A stretch of 64,000 nucleotides of DNA, from NCBI GenBank assembly GCA_963677415.2, contig CAXXFJ010000002.1, positions 134,297 to 198,296 on the forward strand, written 5' to 3'. Source of the stretch: JAQUTK01 sp963677415. Its GTDB lineage: Bacteria > Bacteroidota > Bacteroidia > Bacteroidales > JAQUTK01. Shown here one piece after another: positions 20,101 to 28,896 of the stretch; the stretch's first letter is position 1; every line of letters starts with the position of its first letter. A model generated the notes under the pieces. It did not search any database, had not been told where the DNA came from, and saw only the letters and a program-made list of their open reading frames with translations. A program made the translations under genes and the position numbers.

Positions 20101-20941
20101 TGTGGTCGGATTTAGCGGCAGCAGTACGAAAAATGTCACTGAAATTGTAAATGAAGAAGTACTCAACAATACTGCTCTTAGTTTTAAAGATTCTTACTCA
20201 TCCTTAATGCTCTATGATGTATGGGGAAATCAAACAATGAGTCTCGCAAAAAAAATATCTGAAATTAGTAACGTTATGAGCAAATATGGGATATCAGATG
20301 GAATATCTAAGACATCGACCAAATATGATTGCTCGTTTTCTGGTGATCTTGGAGTTTATCCGGATCGTTTTTATACAAGAAACTATTTCTTCAGCCCAGA
20401 TTCTGCGTTGACAACTGAGACACGCCGTCTGATCGCAGCTTTTACGAATGTTCCTAATGGAAAATATGATGTTAGAATTCTTGCTTCACAAACGAAGGAA
20501 ACATCTGCAACAGAATTACAAACGTATAGGTATCAGGTCAACAACTCTGACATTTATATCCCTTCATCAGACATGTTTTATAACAATCAAAAACACTTTA
20601 TCGAGTTTAGAGATATTACTGTGGAAGACAGCACTCTACTTGTTTGTTCTTGGAAAGAACCATTTGAAGTTAAATCAGGATACTATGCTCCCATAAACTT
20701 GATTGAAATAAGTGAAGCAGGAACTATAACTTCAGATCCTTTAATTGCAGAAAAACAACCAATGATTATATACTCCGGAAAGGGAAAAATAATTGTGGAA
20801 AATGAAGATCTACTTCCTTTTACCGTTTACAGCATTGATGGAATGATCGTTAAGAAAGTTGTCCCTGAAAATTTAACTACCGAAATATACTTGTCACCAG
20901 GTGTCTATATTATTTTGGGCAAAAAAGCAATTGCGTTTTAA
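17105..20941 (+). CDS. Lamin-tail/CotH surface protein 2
   Basis: This intact 1278-residue paralogue of the preceding gene has a signal peptide (MRKYFIFSSL...TKAQ), lamin-tail domain 1 (about 26-145) and a chitobiase-C domain (about 172-255, IYYTLDGSYPTP). A CotH domain follows (about 258-560; GGNATRKYDQKSLMI, YWGMLNIRERHNKDY, WILQDLDEAFS). Lamin-tail domain 2 is at about 734-865, and the end is a sorting-type tail (IIYSGKGKIIVENEDLLPF...GVYIILGKKA). ATG 17105 is chosen because an upstream in-frame start at 17051 would overlap the previous gene and spoil the signal peptide. Kinase activity on a surface protein is inferred from the fold only. Confidence 0.85.
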   Translation: MRKYFIFSSLIIFIQVLSSSLTKAQSVFINEISICNISHELDPNYNYSSWIELYNASENDIELSKLYYSDEIGKITKYTLTQTRILPAKKHAIIWLNDEVSNTEGLFLDTDPDGGYLSVADENGVILDAITYPIQHTNVSWGRKSDGGESFGYFIQSSHGYSNNGSITASTVVAEPTFSRKGGFYPAPVSVTISCKTEDAKIYYTLDGSYPTPQKNLYTGTPIQIDSSTPLRAKAFTDSFLEGRIATATYIINERVPDLPVIFLTTDTVNLYNDTIGIYCVGTNGVSGNIGSSPANYHRDWTRPGHIEYLDTNKELQISQACGLAIGGNATRKYDQKSLMIKASKKYGNSRLEYQFFPNKSGRRYKSIELRNGGQNYKSGAFQDWFMQSQAGILGLDYQSSQSSVIYMNGEYWGMLNIRERHNKDYVYSNYGWDDTEIDVIDIYAKAYAKSGNFLAYNRMNDFVIDNDLYKYTNFEKAKKLMDMDSFLKYLATEIYTGNTDWPYNNQKLFCNHIDGKFRWILQDLDEAFSKDSVNRLKDLMVSTNSSFTLKFILSLLKNTSFRDNYIDMQCLVAGSVFNVSKVEKRLDSIYAQLNNEWQYNATKWNYSANGLQSNILLFKERNRIYHTTTFLNLQENFSLGEPLHLIIKSNEESAQIKFNSLIIPSFPYDGMYFKDKKLILKAPQYVNGKKFQCWSISKDDVYSEKKDLSLTLSLKDSLTSVTAVYDRSDSVRRGGLYINEVSASNAIFVDNLYKYEDWIEIYNASDTSINLAGYYLSNDSKDLELFQFKNTDSLETTIQAREYGIIWCSKEMQRGVMHAKFKLAKEGGSIFLCKKNTMGITEIIDSLTYIPHSDDASFGRYPDGDSAMHLFEIPTFNATNSATSYNTFIYNQNYNLIYGFEGITPPTLSNMLINNGEQKTAESVVSISFQTNNSAVYYRISESSEFLNASWKPIEPEITFRLSSEFGKKTVYLQLRNALYQSDIISEDIEFFKKYYKVVVGFSGSSTKNVTEIVNEEVLNNTALSFKDSYSSLMLYDVWGNQTMSLAKKISEISNVMSKYGISDGISKTSTKYDCSFSGDLGVYPDRFYTRNYFFSPDSALTTETRRLIAAFTNVPNGKYDVRILASQTKETSATELQTYRYQVNNSDIYIPSSDMFYNNQKHFIEFRDITVEDSTLLVCSWKEPFEVKSGYYAPINLIEISEAGTITSDPLIAEKQPMIIYSGKGKIIVENEDLLPFTVYSIDGMIVKKVVPENLTTEIYLSPGVYIILGKKAIAF

Positions 20942-20962
20942 TTTCAAATAATCATTCGTACT

Positions 20963-21904
20963 ATGGATACATCATCACCAAAAGTCAGCATTATTATCCC
21001 GGTATATAACACTGTGGATTTTGTAAGGGAAGCTGTTGAAAGCATTCTGAATCAAACGCTTCAGAATCTGGAAGTAATTACAGTTAATGACGGTTCTACG
21101 GATGGTACTTTGGAAGTCCTTCAGTCACTGGCTTTTGAAGATTCGCGGGTTAAGGTTCTCTCACAAAAGAACCAAGGACAATCTGTAGCTCGCAACGAAG
21201 GAATAAAGTTAGCTTCTGGAAAGTATCTATATTTCATGGATAGTGATGACTTCTTAAAGAAAGAGGCTTTAGAAGCTTGTTTTGAGAAATGTGAAGCAAA
21301 CAACCTGGATTTCTTATTTTTTGATGCGGATATTCTGAATAAGGAAAGTGATCTGTATATGGATTTAAACTATAGCCGAAAGAATTTTACGGATGAAACC
21401 TGCACATATTATGGTATTGAGATTCTTAATATTCTGGTCAAACATTGGGCATATAGTGCATCTCCTTGCTTAAGTTTTATCAGAACGGACTATTTTAATC
21501 GTATAAATCTAAGCTTTTATCCGGGTATCATTCATGAAGATCAGCTATTTACCGTTATGCTTTATCTTCAGGCTCAAAGAGTGATGTGTATCCATCAGTC
21601 CTATTTCTTAAGAAGATTTAGGAGTGACTCAACTATGACTCGAAAATATGCATGGCGAAACATGATCGGATATATTACTGTAACCCGTGAATTGATTAAA
21701 TACCAAAAGGGTAAAGGTCCACTAGTGAAAGAATGTTTGGATGGTTTTTTAAACCAAATGATGAATGCCGCTATTAGATTAGCTTATTCGCTTCCACTGA
21801 ACGAAAGACTAGACATTTTTACAATCAGTCTAAGAGAGTTCAGAAGGTATATTAATACAAAAACCTATATGATACTTCTCTTCAAATCGTATTTTCGGAA
21901 ATAA
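20963..21904 (+). CDS. Family 2 glycosyltransferase
   Basis: The protein has 313 residues. The N-terminal GT-A domain begins VSIIIPVYNTVDFVREAVESI and has VNDGSTDGT, GQSVARNEG and the metal-binding FMDSDD (DxD) motif near residue 92. It lacks membrane segments, so it is a cytoplasmic or peripheral transferase adding a sugar to a lipid-linked glycan. It follows the CotH gene by 21 bases and probably shares its transcript. Its stop is three bases from the stop of the convergent pyruvyl transferase gene, with no terminator between. Confidence 0.9.
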   Translation: MDTSSPKVSIIIPVYNTVDFVREAVESILNQTLQNLEVITVNDGSTDGTLEVLQSLAFEDSRVKVLSQKNQGQSVARNEGIKLASGKYLYFMDSDDFLKKEALEACFEKCEANNLDFLFFDADILNKESDLYMDLNYSRKNFTDETCTYYGIEILNILVKHWAYSASPCLSFIRTDYFNRINLSFYPGIIHEDQLFTVMLYLQAQRVMCIHQSYFLRRFRSDSTMTRKYAWRNMIGYITVTRELIKYQKGKGPLVKECLDGFLNQMMNAAIRLAYSLPLNERLDIFTISLREFRRYINTKTYMILLFKSYFRK

Positions 21905-21907
21905 GAT

Positions 21908-22813
21908 TTATTTACTGTAAAAAGGACAAGCTTCAAGAAGCATCTTTGTATCAATTGACGCAGGCTTCCAAGAAAGATTGATCTGATCAATTAAGCTTGA
22001 TGGTTCAATAAAAGATGATATCTGGATTGGATGATCTATCTCTTTACCTGCTGAAAGGAAGTAATCGCGGAACTTAAAACCAGCTCCCTGTACATTATCA
22101 GAGAATTCGACCCATAGATTTGGTATATTATACGCATCAGCTATTATGACTCCATGTAATGAACTAGATATAATATACTCGCATGAACATATCCTGTCAA
22201 TAAACTCCTGACAAGATCCATAATTTATCATGTCAAGTATCTGAATATCTATCAATTTTTCGTATTCCTTGACTACTTGTTGATCCTTATCTTTGTAGTG
22301 AGGAATAACTCCAAGCTTGAATTTCTTGATTGCTGTTCGCGGTTGAAAATAGAGGGGTAAAAGAATAGCAGGGTCACCATATATTTTCGGACAATCTATA
22401 CCATTATCTATAAGATATTGGCGGGTTAAAGGACCTCTTACTGCATGCACTTTTGTAGGCTTGGCAGGTAAAGACAGTTGATCAGATAAAACACCACTCC
22501 CCCAAACTTCCGTCTGTTGATTAGGCAAGACATTGAGTATACTTCCTATACATAGGAAATTCGTCTTTTTCCCTACTCTTCCCAATATTGAATACCGGTA
22601 AGGAATCACCTTCTTCTTTGAAATCTTCTCCATCAAGATGAGATTTAAATCATCTCCAAAGTTATATCGTCCTAAAATGGAATAAGGTGGAATCCAAAAA
22701 TTCACCAACACCCTTTCAGGAGAAAAGAGTTCAACAAATAAGAAATGAATATTCTGGTAAGGAACCTCTAAGTAATGTTTTCGAAGTTTGTTCCAAAGTG
22801 TTTTTATCTCCAT
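21908..22813 (-). CDS. Polysaccharide pyruvyl transferase family protein
   Basis: The 301-residue protein carries the family signature SSSLHGVIIADAYNIP (near residues 222-237) and an N-terminal NFGDDLNLILMEKIS block, with KVHAVRGPLTRQYL and YGDPAILLP between. Members (CsaB/WcfO type) add a pyruvate ketal from phosphoenolpyruvate to a sugar of surface polysaccharide. The start overlaps the end of the flippase gene by ten bases, so the two are one transcript. The acceptor sugar cannot be read from sequence. Confidence 0.88.
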   Translation of the reverse strand: MEIKTLWNKLRKHYLEVPYQNIHFLFVELFSPERVLVNFWIPPYSILGRYNFGDDLNLILMEKISKKKVIPYRYSILGRVGKKTNFLCIGSILNVLPNQQTEVWGSGVLSDQLSLPAKPTKVHAVRGPLTRQYLIDNGIDCPKIYGDPAILLPLYFQPRTAIKKFKLGVIPHYKDKDQQVVKEYEKLIDIQILDMINYGSCQEFIDRICSCEYIISSSLHGVIIADAYNIPNLWVEFSDNVQGAGFKFRDYFLSAGKEIDHPIQISSFIEPSSLIDQINLSWKPASIDTKMLLEACPFYSK

Positions 22814-24333
22814 AAGTGAACTTTATTTAATAGTTTCTGAATTGGCTTACCAAATAAATCCCTTTCATATCCATTCATACTGAAGCGACTAATTATTATT
22901 AAATAGAATACACAATAGACTCCCATCTTCACTAAAAGAGTAAACAGATTCTCTGTGGAAGTTATACTTTCTACAAATACAGTCAACAGAATCAATGGAA
23001 TCAAAGGGATCGCCATCTTGCCTATCTCTTTCCAAAATCGGAAAATATCTAAATGGATCTCTTTCTTGTAATAGATATTCATAGCAATACCATTTCCTAA
23101 AAACAAACATAGTCCGGTTCCCACAGCACATCCGAGACCTCCATACAGTTTTGCAAGCGGGATGCTGATAAATAGGCTTAATACGGCGATTACCAAATAG
23201 GTGTATGAACGGAACTTAAGTCTTGCCTGTGCCTGCAAAATTGTCAAACCAATACACTGGATTAAAGGAACTGTCAAAGGAATCATTAATAAAAGCGTCA
23301 TCATATAGGATTGTTCATACTCCTTTCCAGCCCAAAGAAGAATGAAAGACTGACCAAAGAGTACAAAACCGGAAAGTATCATTCCCAATATAACAAATTG
23401 GATACGACCAATTCTAATAAATAGATCTGAAAGTTCTTCTTCTGAACTGTTTTGACTGACCATAGTCGTTAGTTTCGGTAGAAAAACACTTGCCAGGGCA
23501 TTCGAGAAACCAGTATAGTAACCCTGTAGCTGAATAGCAATGGCAAAAACAGCCACTGCAGCAGTGCCCACAAATGCACCCAAGACAAACTGACCTGTGC
23601 TCCAATAAATCCGGTCAATAATGATGGCAATAAAAATCCATACTGAATAACTTGAGAGTTCTTTCAGTGTATCCCACTTAAAAGCATTGAAGTAAAGCCG
23701 TATCTTCAACTTATAAAAGCAGTACCAACAATTAACCAAAAGAAAAACTATATTTAAAATCGTAATCACAATAACCAGCGCTATCGACTTATAACCCATC
23801 AACAATATTGGTATCATTATAAGTGGCTGCAGTATGACACGAAGTATGTTAGCCAAACGCTGAAAAATGAAATCCTGATAAGCGGTAATAACAGCGCCAA
23901 ACATGCTAAGTGGAAAGGTGATACCGACGTTAAAAATCATTAGCAACATGAGTGTTTTGGCTCTGGAGACTTCAAAAAGAGTCATTGTATTGCCAAATAG
24001 ATTTTCAACATTAAAATAAAGTGCAGATCCTGCTAAAAATGCAATCAGCCCGATAATTGAGTAAATGATAAGAAACATACCTAAGAGTGAATAAACCTCA
24101 TCCAGTCTATTCTCCGCTCTATATTTAGCTGTATATCGAACAATCGCATTTCCAAAGCCGAAATCGAGTACACTTAGGTAAGCTACTACAGAAATTACTA
24201 AGGAATATAGCCCGTATTCTGACTGCCCGAGCATCCTGAGTAAAAAGGGAGTATATAGAATTCCTATTATATTACTAATTCCTAATGAAAAATAGGATAA
24301 TAATGCACCAGCCTTTAATTGATTGACAGCCAT
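22804..24333 (-). CDS. Wzx-type oligosaccharide flippase
   Basis: This 509-residue, highly hydrophobic protein has about 12-14 predicted membrane spans. Its N-terminal LKAGALLSYFSLGISNIIGILYTPFLLRMLGQSEYGLYSLVISV is the classic start of the MATE/MOP polysaccharide flippase family. It would move undecaprenyl-linked repeat units across the inner membrane. It leads a two-gene minus-strand unit with the pyruvyl transferase and diverges from the glycosyltransferase run at 24466. No matching Wzy polymerase is evident in the window. Confidence 0.92.
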   Translation of the reverse strand: MAVNQLKAGALLSYFSLGISNIIGILYTPFLLRMLGQSEYGLYSLVISVVAYLSVLDFGFGNAIVRYTAKYRAENRLDEVYSLLGMFLIIYSIIGLIAFLAGSALYFNVENLFGNTMTLFEVSRAKTLMLLMIFNVGITFPLSMFGAVITAYQDFIFQRLANILRVILQPLIMIPILLMGYKSIALVIVITILNIVFLLVNCWYCFYKLKIRLYFNAFKWDTLKELSSYSVWIFIAIIIDRIYWSTGQFVLGAFVGTAAVAVFAIAIQLQGYYTGFSNALASVFLPKLTTMVSQNSSEEELSDLFIRIGRIQFVILGMILSGFVLFGQSFILLWAGKEYEQSYMMTLLLMIPLTVPLIQCIGLTILQAQARLKFRSYTYLVIAVLSLFISIPLAKLYGGLGCAVGTGLCLFLGNGIAMNIYYKKEIHLDIFRFWKEIGKMAIPLIPLILLTVFVESITSTENLFTLLVKMGVYCVFYLIIISRFSMNGYERDLFGKPIQKLLNKVHLWR

Positions 24334-24351
24334 ATTCGTTTTTATTGTTTA

Positions 24352-24382
24352 CAAAAATACAATAAAAGAATCATTCATCCAA
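24352..24382 (-). promoter_or_regulatory. Promoter of the flippase-pyruvyl transferase unit
   Basis: On the minus strand, TTG (24382-24380) and TATTTTTG (24359-24352) are 20 bases apart, fitting the Bacteroidetes promoter, just upstream of the ATG at 24333. A TACATTTG on the plus strand (24392-24399) may serve the divergent glycosyltransferase operon. Confidence 0.5.
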
Positions 24383-24465
24383 TAAATTCTGTACATTTGC
24401 GCATACAAGCAACTGCTTTATTATACAATTAATGAGAGTAGACTTACTTTATGCATGAAAATAAT

Positions 24466-25593
24466 ATGAAGATTCTTTTTCTTGTCTTTCACGGTTTTCT
24501 GGAATGTAATGGAATCAGTAAAAAGATCCATTACCAAGTTGATGGACTAAAGGCTAATGGACATGAAGTACATTTATGTTATTATTCTGTTGATGATACC
24601 AATGGTCAACGAAGAAGAATGATTGACGATGAGGTGCTTGAAGATTTTGGAAAAAGTAAGCTTGCTCCTATCCGCAAGAGAACTAAATTCAACTCAATTG
24701 TAAAGTATGCAAAAAAAGAAGGTATCGGATTAGTGTATATGCGATCGGATCATAATGCTAATCCTTTTACTATTTCTATGGTAAAGAAACTGAAGGAACT
24801 TGGCATTCTGGTTCTGATGGAGATTCCTACTTATCCCTATGATCAGGAGTACATTACAAAACGAATGAAATTGGACTTGGCTGTTGACCGGTTGTTTCGA
24901 AAAAGGTTGGCGCACTATTTAACAGCAATCGTAACATTTTCTGATTACAAAGAGATATTTGGCGCTCAAACTATTCAGATTTCTAACGGAATTGACTTTG
25001 CTAATATAAATCTAAAAGAGAGGATTAATAACACCAACGAATGTCTGAATCTTTTGGGAGTTGCAGAAGTGCATTACTGGCATGGATTCGATCGAGTAGT
25101 TCGTGGACTTGCAAACTATTATCAAAAGCCTCAAACCTATAAAGTCTTTTTCCATATCGCTGGTAGTATTACTGGAATCAGGGAACACATTGAGATAGTG
25201 GATGCTGTAAAAAAGTATCATCTTGAAGAATATGTAGTCTTTCATGGAGCTCTTTTCGGGAAGCAACTGGATGACTTATTTGAAGAATGTGATATGGGTA
25301 TTGGAAGTTTAGGACGTCACCGAAGTGGAATAGACAAAATCAAAACACTCAAGAATCGCGAATATGCGGCAAGAGGTATTCCTTTTGTTTATTCAGAAAC
25401 GGATAGTGATTTTGAAGAAATGCCATACATACTTAAAGCTCCTGCGAATGAATCTCCTATTGAAGTTGAAGAGTTGATCCTCTTCTACAAACAATGTGAT
25501 GTAACTCCTCAAAAAATCAGAAGCTCTATTAGTAATCTATCCTGGAATAATCAGATGCAGATAGTCATTGAAAAATCGTTACAATTAAAATAA
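24466..25593 (+). CDS. GT4-like glycosyltransferase
   Basis: This GT-B fold protein of about 375 residues starts MKILFLVFHGF; EVHLCYYSVDD, TIQISNGIDF, HYWHGFDRVVRGLANYY and FHGALFGKQLDDLFEECDMGIGSLGRHRSGID follow the order of GT4 enzymes. The usual E-x7-E is degenerate (KTLKNREYAARGIPFVYSE). An ATG five codons upstream (24451) is in frame; 24466 is preferred because of its A-rich upstream sequence and the typical N-terminus. It opens a run of four glycosyltransferases on the plus strand. Confidence 0.82.
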   Translation: MKILFLVFHGFLECNGISKKIHYQVDGLKANGHEVHLCYYSVDDTNGQRRRMIDDEVLEDFGKSKLAPIRKRTKFNSIVKYAKKEGIGLVYMRSDHNANPFTISMVKKLKELGILVLMEIPTYPYDQEYITKRMKLDLAVDRLFRKRLAHYLTAIVTFSDYKEIFGAQTIQISNGIDFANINLKERINNTNECLNLLGVAEVHYWHGFDRVVRGLANYYQKPQTYKVFFHIAGSITGIREHIEIVDAVKKYHLEEYVVFHGALFGKQLDDLFEECDMGIGSLGRHRSGIDKIKTLKNREYAARGIPFVYSETDSDFEEMPYILKAPANESPIEVEELILFYKQCDVTPQKIRSSISNLSWNNQMQIVIEKSLQLK

Positions 25594-25598
25594 CTAAT

Positions 25599-26747
25599 AT
25601 GAAGATTGTATATTGCATACCATCGCTCTTCTATCCCAGTGGAATGGAACGGGTCGTAACTCTTAAAGCAAACTATTTTGCGGAACACTTTGGTTATGAT
25701 ATTACGATTGTTTTAACGGATGGGAAAGATCAAAAGCCTTACTATGATCTATATCCAACGATTAAGACTGTCAATCTGGATATTAATTATGATCACTTGT
25801 ACGGAAAGCCTTTTTATAAAAGGACTCTGGGATATTTTTTTAAACAAAGGCTTTTCAAAAAAAGACTTTCGGATACTTTACATGAAATACGACCCGATAT
25901 TACGATTTCTATGCTAAGACGGGATATCAACTTTATTAATTCAATTCATGATGGCAGTGTAAAAATTGGAGAGATTCATTTTAGCAAAGCAAACTACCGG
26001 GATTTTAGTAATACGAAGACATTAAGAATAGTTCAGAAGTCAATTGCTTTTTTCTGGATGAGACAACTAACAAATGAGTTAAAGAAGTTGACGAAGTTTG
26101 TCGTTTTAAGCCATGAAGATAAATTAAAATGGACTGAACTAGACAATGTATATGTCATTCATAACCCACTTTCATTCTTTCCGGAGAAGGTATCAGACTG
26201 CAATCGTCCGCAAGTAATTGCCGCAGGGAGATATGTTGCTCAAAAAGGATTTGACATCTTAATCAATTCTTGGAGCTTAGTAATCAAAAGACATCCTGAA
26301 TGGATTCTTCGGATTTTTGGAGACGGATTAATGAAAAAGGAAATGAATGAATTAATTACAGCCTTAAATTTATCAGAGAGCTGTATTCTTGAACCTTCTG
26401 TGCCAAACATAGCAGACAAATTCATTGATAGTTCTATTTTTGTATTAAGTTCCAGATATGAAGGTTTTGGCATGGTTATCACCGAAGCAATGGCTTGCGG
26501 AGTACCTGCCGTTTCTTTTGCTTGTCCATGTGGCCCAAAAGATATTATTAGCGATGGCATTGATGGACTTTTGGTTGAATGCGAGAATGGTGTTGAACTT
26601 GCTGACAAAATCTGTTATTTAATCGAAAATATTGAGACAAGGAAAGAGATGGGAAAACAGGCGAGAATAAATGTTGAGCGGTTTCAAATGGAGAATATTG
26701 CAAATCAATGGAAAGAGCTTTTTGAATCTTTATGTAAGAACAAGTAA
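25599..26747 (+). CDS. GT4 family glycosyltransferase
   Basis: This 382-residue GT-B enzyme begins KIVYCIPSLFYPSGMERVV, the donor/acceptor loop of GT4 proteins. The C-terminal domain has VIAAGRYVAQKGFDILINSW, ILRIFGDG and SSRYEGFGMVITEAMACGVP, with the retaining E-x7-E motif near residue 287. PCGPKDIISDGIDGLL follows, as in galactosyl- and GlcNAc-transferases of capsules. It starts five bases after the previous stop. Nucleotide-sugar specificity is not deducible. Confidence 0.92.
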   Translation: MKIVYCIPSLFYPSGMERVVTLKANYFAEHFGYDITIVLTDGKDQKPYYDLYPTIKTVNLDINYDHLYGKPFYKRTLGYFFKQRLFKKRLSDTLHEIRPDITISMLRRDINFINSIHDGSVKIGEIHFSKANYRDFSNTKTLRIVQKSIAFFWMRQLTNELKKLTKFVVLSHEDKLKWTELDNVYVIHNPLSFFPEKVSDCNRPQVIAAGRYVAQKGFDILINSWSLVIKRHPEWILRIFGDGLMKKEMNELITALNLSESCILEPSVPNIADKFIDSSIFVLSSRYEGFGMVITEAMACGVPAVSFACPCGPKDIISDGIDGLLVECENGVELADKICYLIENIETRKEMGKQARINVERFQMENIANQWKELFESLCKNK

Positions 26748-26771
26748 TAACCCCAATAATTACTCAAAGTT

Positions 26772-27623
26772 ATGACCTGGTATAAGAATTATTTATCAAT
26801 ATATGAAAAACCGTTTTCAGAGGTTTCCACTCATGTAACACAAGAGATAAAAGAGAAACTGGTAAAGAAGCAATCTGATGAGCCTTTAATTTCTGTTATT
26901 GCTATTGCCCACAACGAAGAGCAAAGGATCCTGAGTTGTTTGTGGTCGCTTGTAAATAATTGTTGCAATGATCCGATTGAGATTTTTGTTGTAAACAACA
27001 ACTCTACAGACCGGACTACTGAGGTCTTGGATGCCATTGGTATTCCCTGGCTGGATGAGAAGAAAAAAGGTCCAGGATTTGCCCGTCAATGTGGATTAGA
27101 TCATGCCAAGGGAAAATACCATTTATGTATAGATTCTGATACGATGTATCCCCCCAACTATATTCAAACGATGGTCAATGCTCTAAAACGTAAAGATGTA
27201 GTGGCTGCCTATGGTTTATGGAGCTTCATCGCTGATGATACTCACCCAAAGACTGGTTTGTTCTTTTATGAACTCTTACGAGATCTTCATTTGAGAATTC
27301 AAAATATTCAGCGCCCGGAGCTTTGCGTTAGAGGTATGGTCTTTGGCTTTCGTACAGAGGAAGCACGGAAATATGGATTTCGGACTGATATAATTCGTGG
27401 AGAAGATGGTTCTTTGGCTCTCAATCTGAAACAGGACGGAAAACTTTGTTTTGTAACAAGTAGAAAAGCCAGGGCATTGACTGGAAATGGAACCCTGAAT
27501 GCGGATGGTTCGCTATTTAAAAGCTTTTTGGCTCGTGTAAAAAAAGCACTAGGCGGCATTAGCGGACTTTTTACCAGGAAAAGTTATTATGACGATGGCG
27601 ATGGTTCAAACTTAATCAAATAG
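26772..27623 (+). CDS. Family 2 glycosyltransferase
   Basis: The protein has 283 residues. A GT-A domain covers about 36-230: ISVIAIAHNEEQRILSCLWSL, VVNNNSTDRTTEVLDAIG, GPGFARQCGLDHAKGKYHLCIDSDTMYPPNYI (DxD at DSD), and a second acidic motif IIRGEDGSLAL. No membrane spans. It sits 24 bases after the GT4 gene in the same run and would add one sugar to the growing lipid-linked unit. Confidence 0.9.
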   Translation: MTWYKNYLSIYEKPFSEVSTHVTQEIKEKLVKKQSDEPLISVIAIAHNEEQRILSCLWSLVNNCCNDPIEIFVVNNNSTDRTTEVLDAIGIPWLDEKKKGPGFARQCGLDHAKGKYHLCIDSDTMYPPNYIQTMVNALKRKDVVAAYGLWSFIADDTHPKTGLFFYELLRDLHLRIQNIQRPELCVRGMVFGFRTEEARKYGFRTDIIRGEDGSLALNLKQDGKLCFVTSRKARALTGNGTLNADGSLFKSFLARVKKALGGISGLFTRKSYYDDGDGSNLIK

Positions 27624-27631
27624 TACTTAAT

Positions 27632-28810
27632 ATGAAAGCTCTTGAAATAATCTTTTGGATTGCCTTTGGCATTGTATTCTACACATATCTGGGGTATGGT
27701 ATTGTATTGGCAATATTGGTAAAAGTAAAGGAAGTGTTCGTCAAATCAATAAAACTGGAACTACCAGCAAATTTACCAGAAGTGACTTTGTTTATTACGG
27801 CTTTCAATGAGCAGGATGTGATAGAAGAGAAAATGAAGAACTGCCGGGAACTGGATTACCCCAGTGACAAACTTAATATTGTATGGGTGACTGATGGTAC
27901 TAATGATGCTTCCAATGAGATGTTGAAAAATTATCCGGAAGTTACTGTTTACTTTGAGCCACAGAGAAGAGGGAAAACGGCCGCGATGACCAGAGGAATG
28001 CAATTTATTACTACACCGATTGTTACTTTCACGGATGCCAATACGATGCTCAATCCAGAGGCTATTAGTGAGATAGTACTTCAATTTGTGGATCCGAAAG
28101 TTGGATGTGTTGCCGGTGAGAAGCGAATTGCCATTCAGCAAAAAGATAATGCTGCCTCGGGAGGTGAAGGTCTCTATTGGAAATATGAATCTGTGCTCAA
28201 AGCACTTGATTCCCGTCTTTGCACAGCCGTGGGAGCTGCCGGGGAGCTATTTGCTATCCGAAGAGATTTATTTGAGGAAATGGAGACTGACACCCTATTG
28301 GATGACTTTATTCTCTCACTACGGATTGCACAGAAGGGATATAAAATTGCTTATTGTAGTTCGGCATATGCAATTGAAGGTGGCAGTGCAAGTATGGTCG
28401 ATGAAGAAAAACGGAAAGTACGTATTGCCGCGGGAGGATTACAATCGATATGGAGACTTCTTCCACTGCTAAATATCTTCAGATATGGCTGGCTGAGCTT
28501 TCAGTATGTCTCTCATCGTGTATTAAGGTGGTCAATTACTCCGTTGATGCTCTTTCTTTTGGTTCCTGTAAATCTGGTAATTCTCTTTCTTGAACCTTCT
28601 CCTCTATATATTGTATTGCTGATTTTACAAGGTATATTTTACTTATCCGGACTCTGGGGATACTATCTATCAACCCAACAGATCAAGAACAAATTCTTAT
28701 TCATTCCCTATTATTTTCTCTTTATGAACATAAATGTAATCAAAGGATTTAATTATTTGAGAAAGAGACAGGGAGGCAGTGGAGCGTGGGAAAAGTCCAA
28801 ACGAAGATAA
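27632..28810 (+). CDS. Membrane-bound family 2 glycosyltransferase
   Basis: The 392-residue protein has one N-terminal membrane span (about 5-28), a cytoplasmic GT-A domain (VTLFITAFNEQDVIEEKM, VWVTDGTNDASNEML, QRRGKTAAMTRG, FTDANTML, DDFILSLRIAQKG) and three or four C-terminal spans (about 300-375). This layout is that of IcaA/cellulose-synthase-like processive enzymes, but the final Q/RxxRW motif appears only as RKVRIAAGG, so polymerisation is uncertain. It is the last gene of the glycosyltransferase run. No clear terminator follows. Confidence 0.88.
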   Translation: MKALEIIFWIAFGIVFYTYLGYGIVLAILVKVKEVFVKSIKLELPANLPEVTLFITAFNEQDVIEEKMKNCRELDYPSDKLNIVWVTDGTNDASNEMLKNYPEVTVYFEPQRRGKTAAMTRGMQFITTPIVTFTDANTMLNPEAISEIVLQFVDPKVGCVAGEKRIAIQQKDNAASGGEGLYWKYESVLKALDSRLCTAVGAAGELFAIRRDLFEEMETDTLLDDFILSLRIAQKGYKIAYCSSAYAIEGGSASMVDEEKRKVRIAAGGLQSIWRLLPLLNIFRYGWLSFQYVSHRVLRWSITPLMLFLLVPVNLVILFLEPSPLYIVLLILQGIFYLSGLWGYYLSTQQIKNKFLFIPYYFLFMNINVIKGFNYLRKRQGGSGAWEKSKRR

Positions 28811-28856
28811 ATAATAAAAAAGTCTCTATAAAACTAATTAGGTAAAGAATAATACA

Positions 28857-28864
28857 TATATTTG
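28857..28864 (+). promoter_or_regulatory. Candidate -7 box for the signalling genes
   Basis: TATATTTG matches TAnnTTTG 32 bases before the receiver gene start. The upstream -33 element is not clear. Confidence 0.35.
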
Positions 28865-28896
28865 CATTTTAAAGTACATCAAAAAACTCACTGGGT

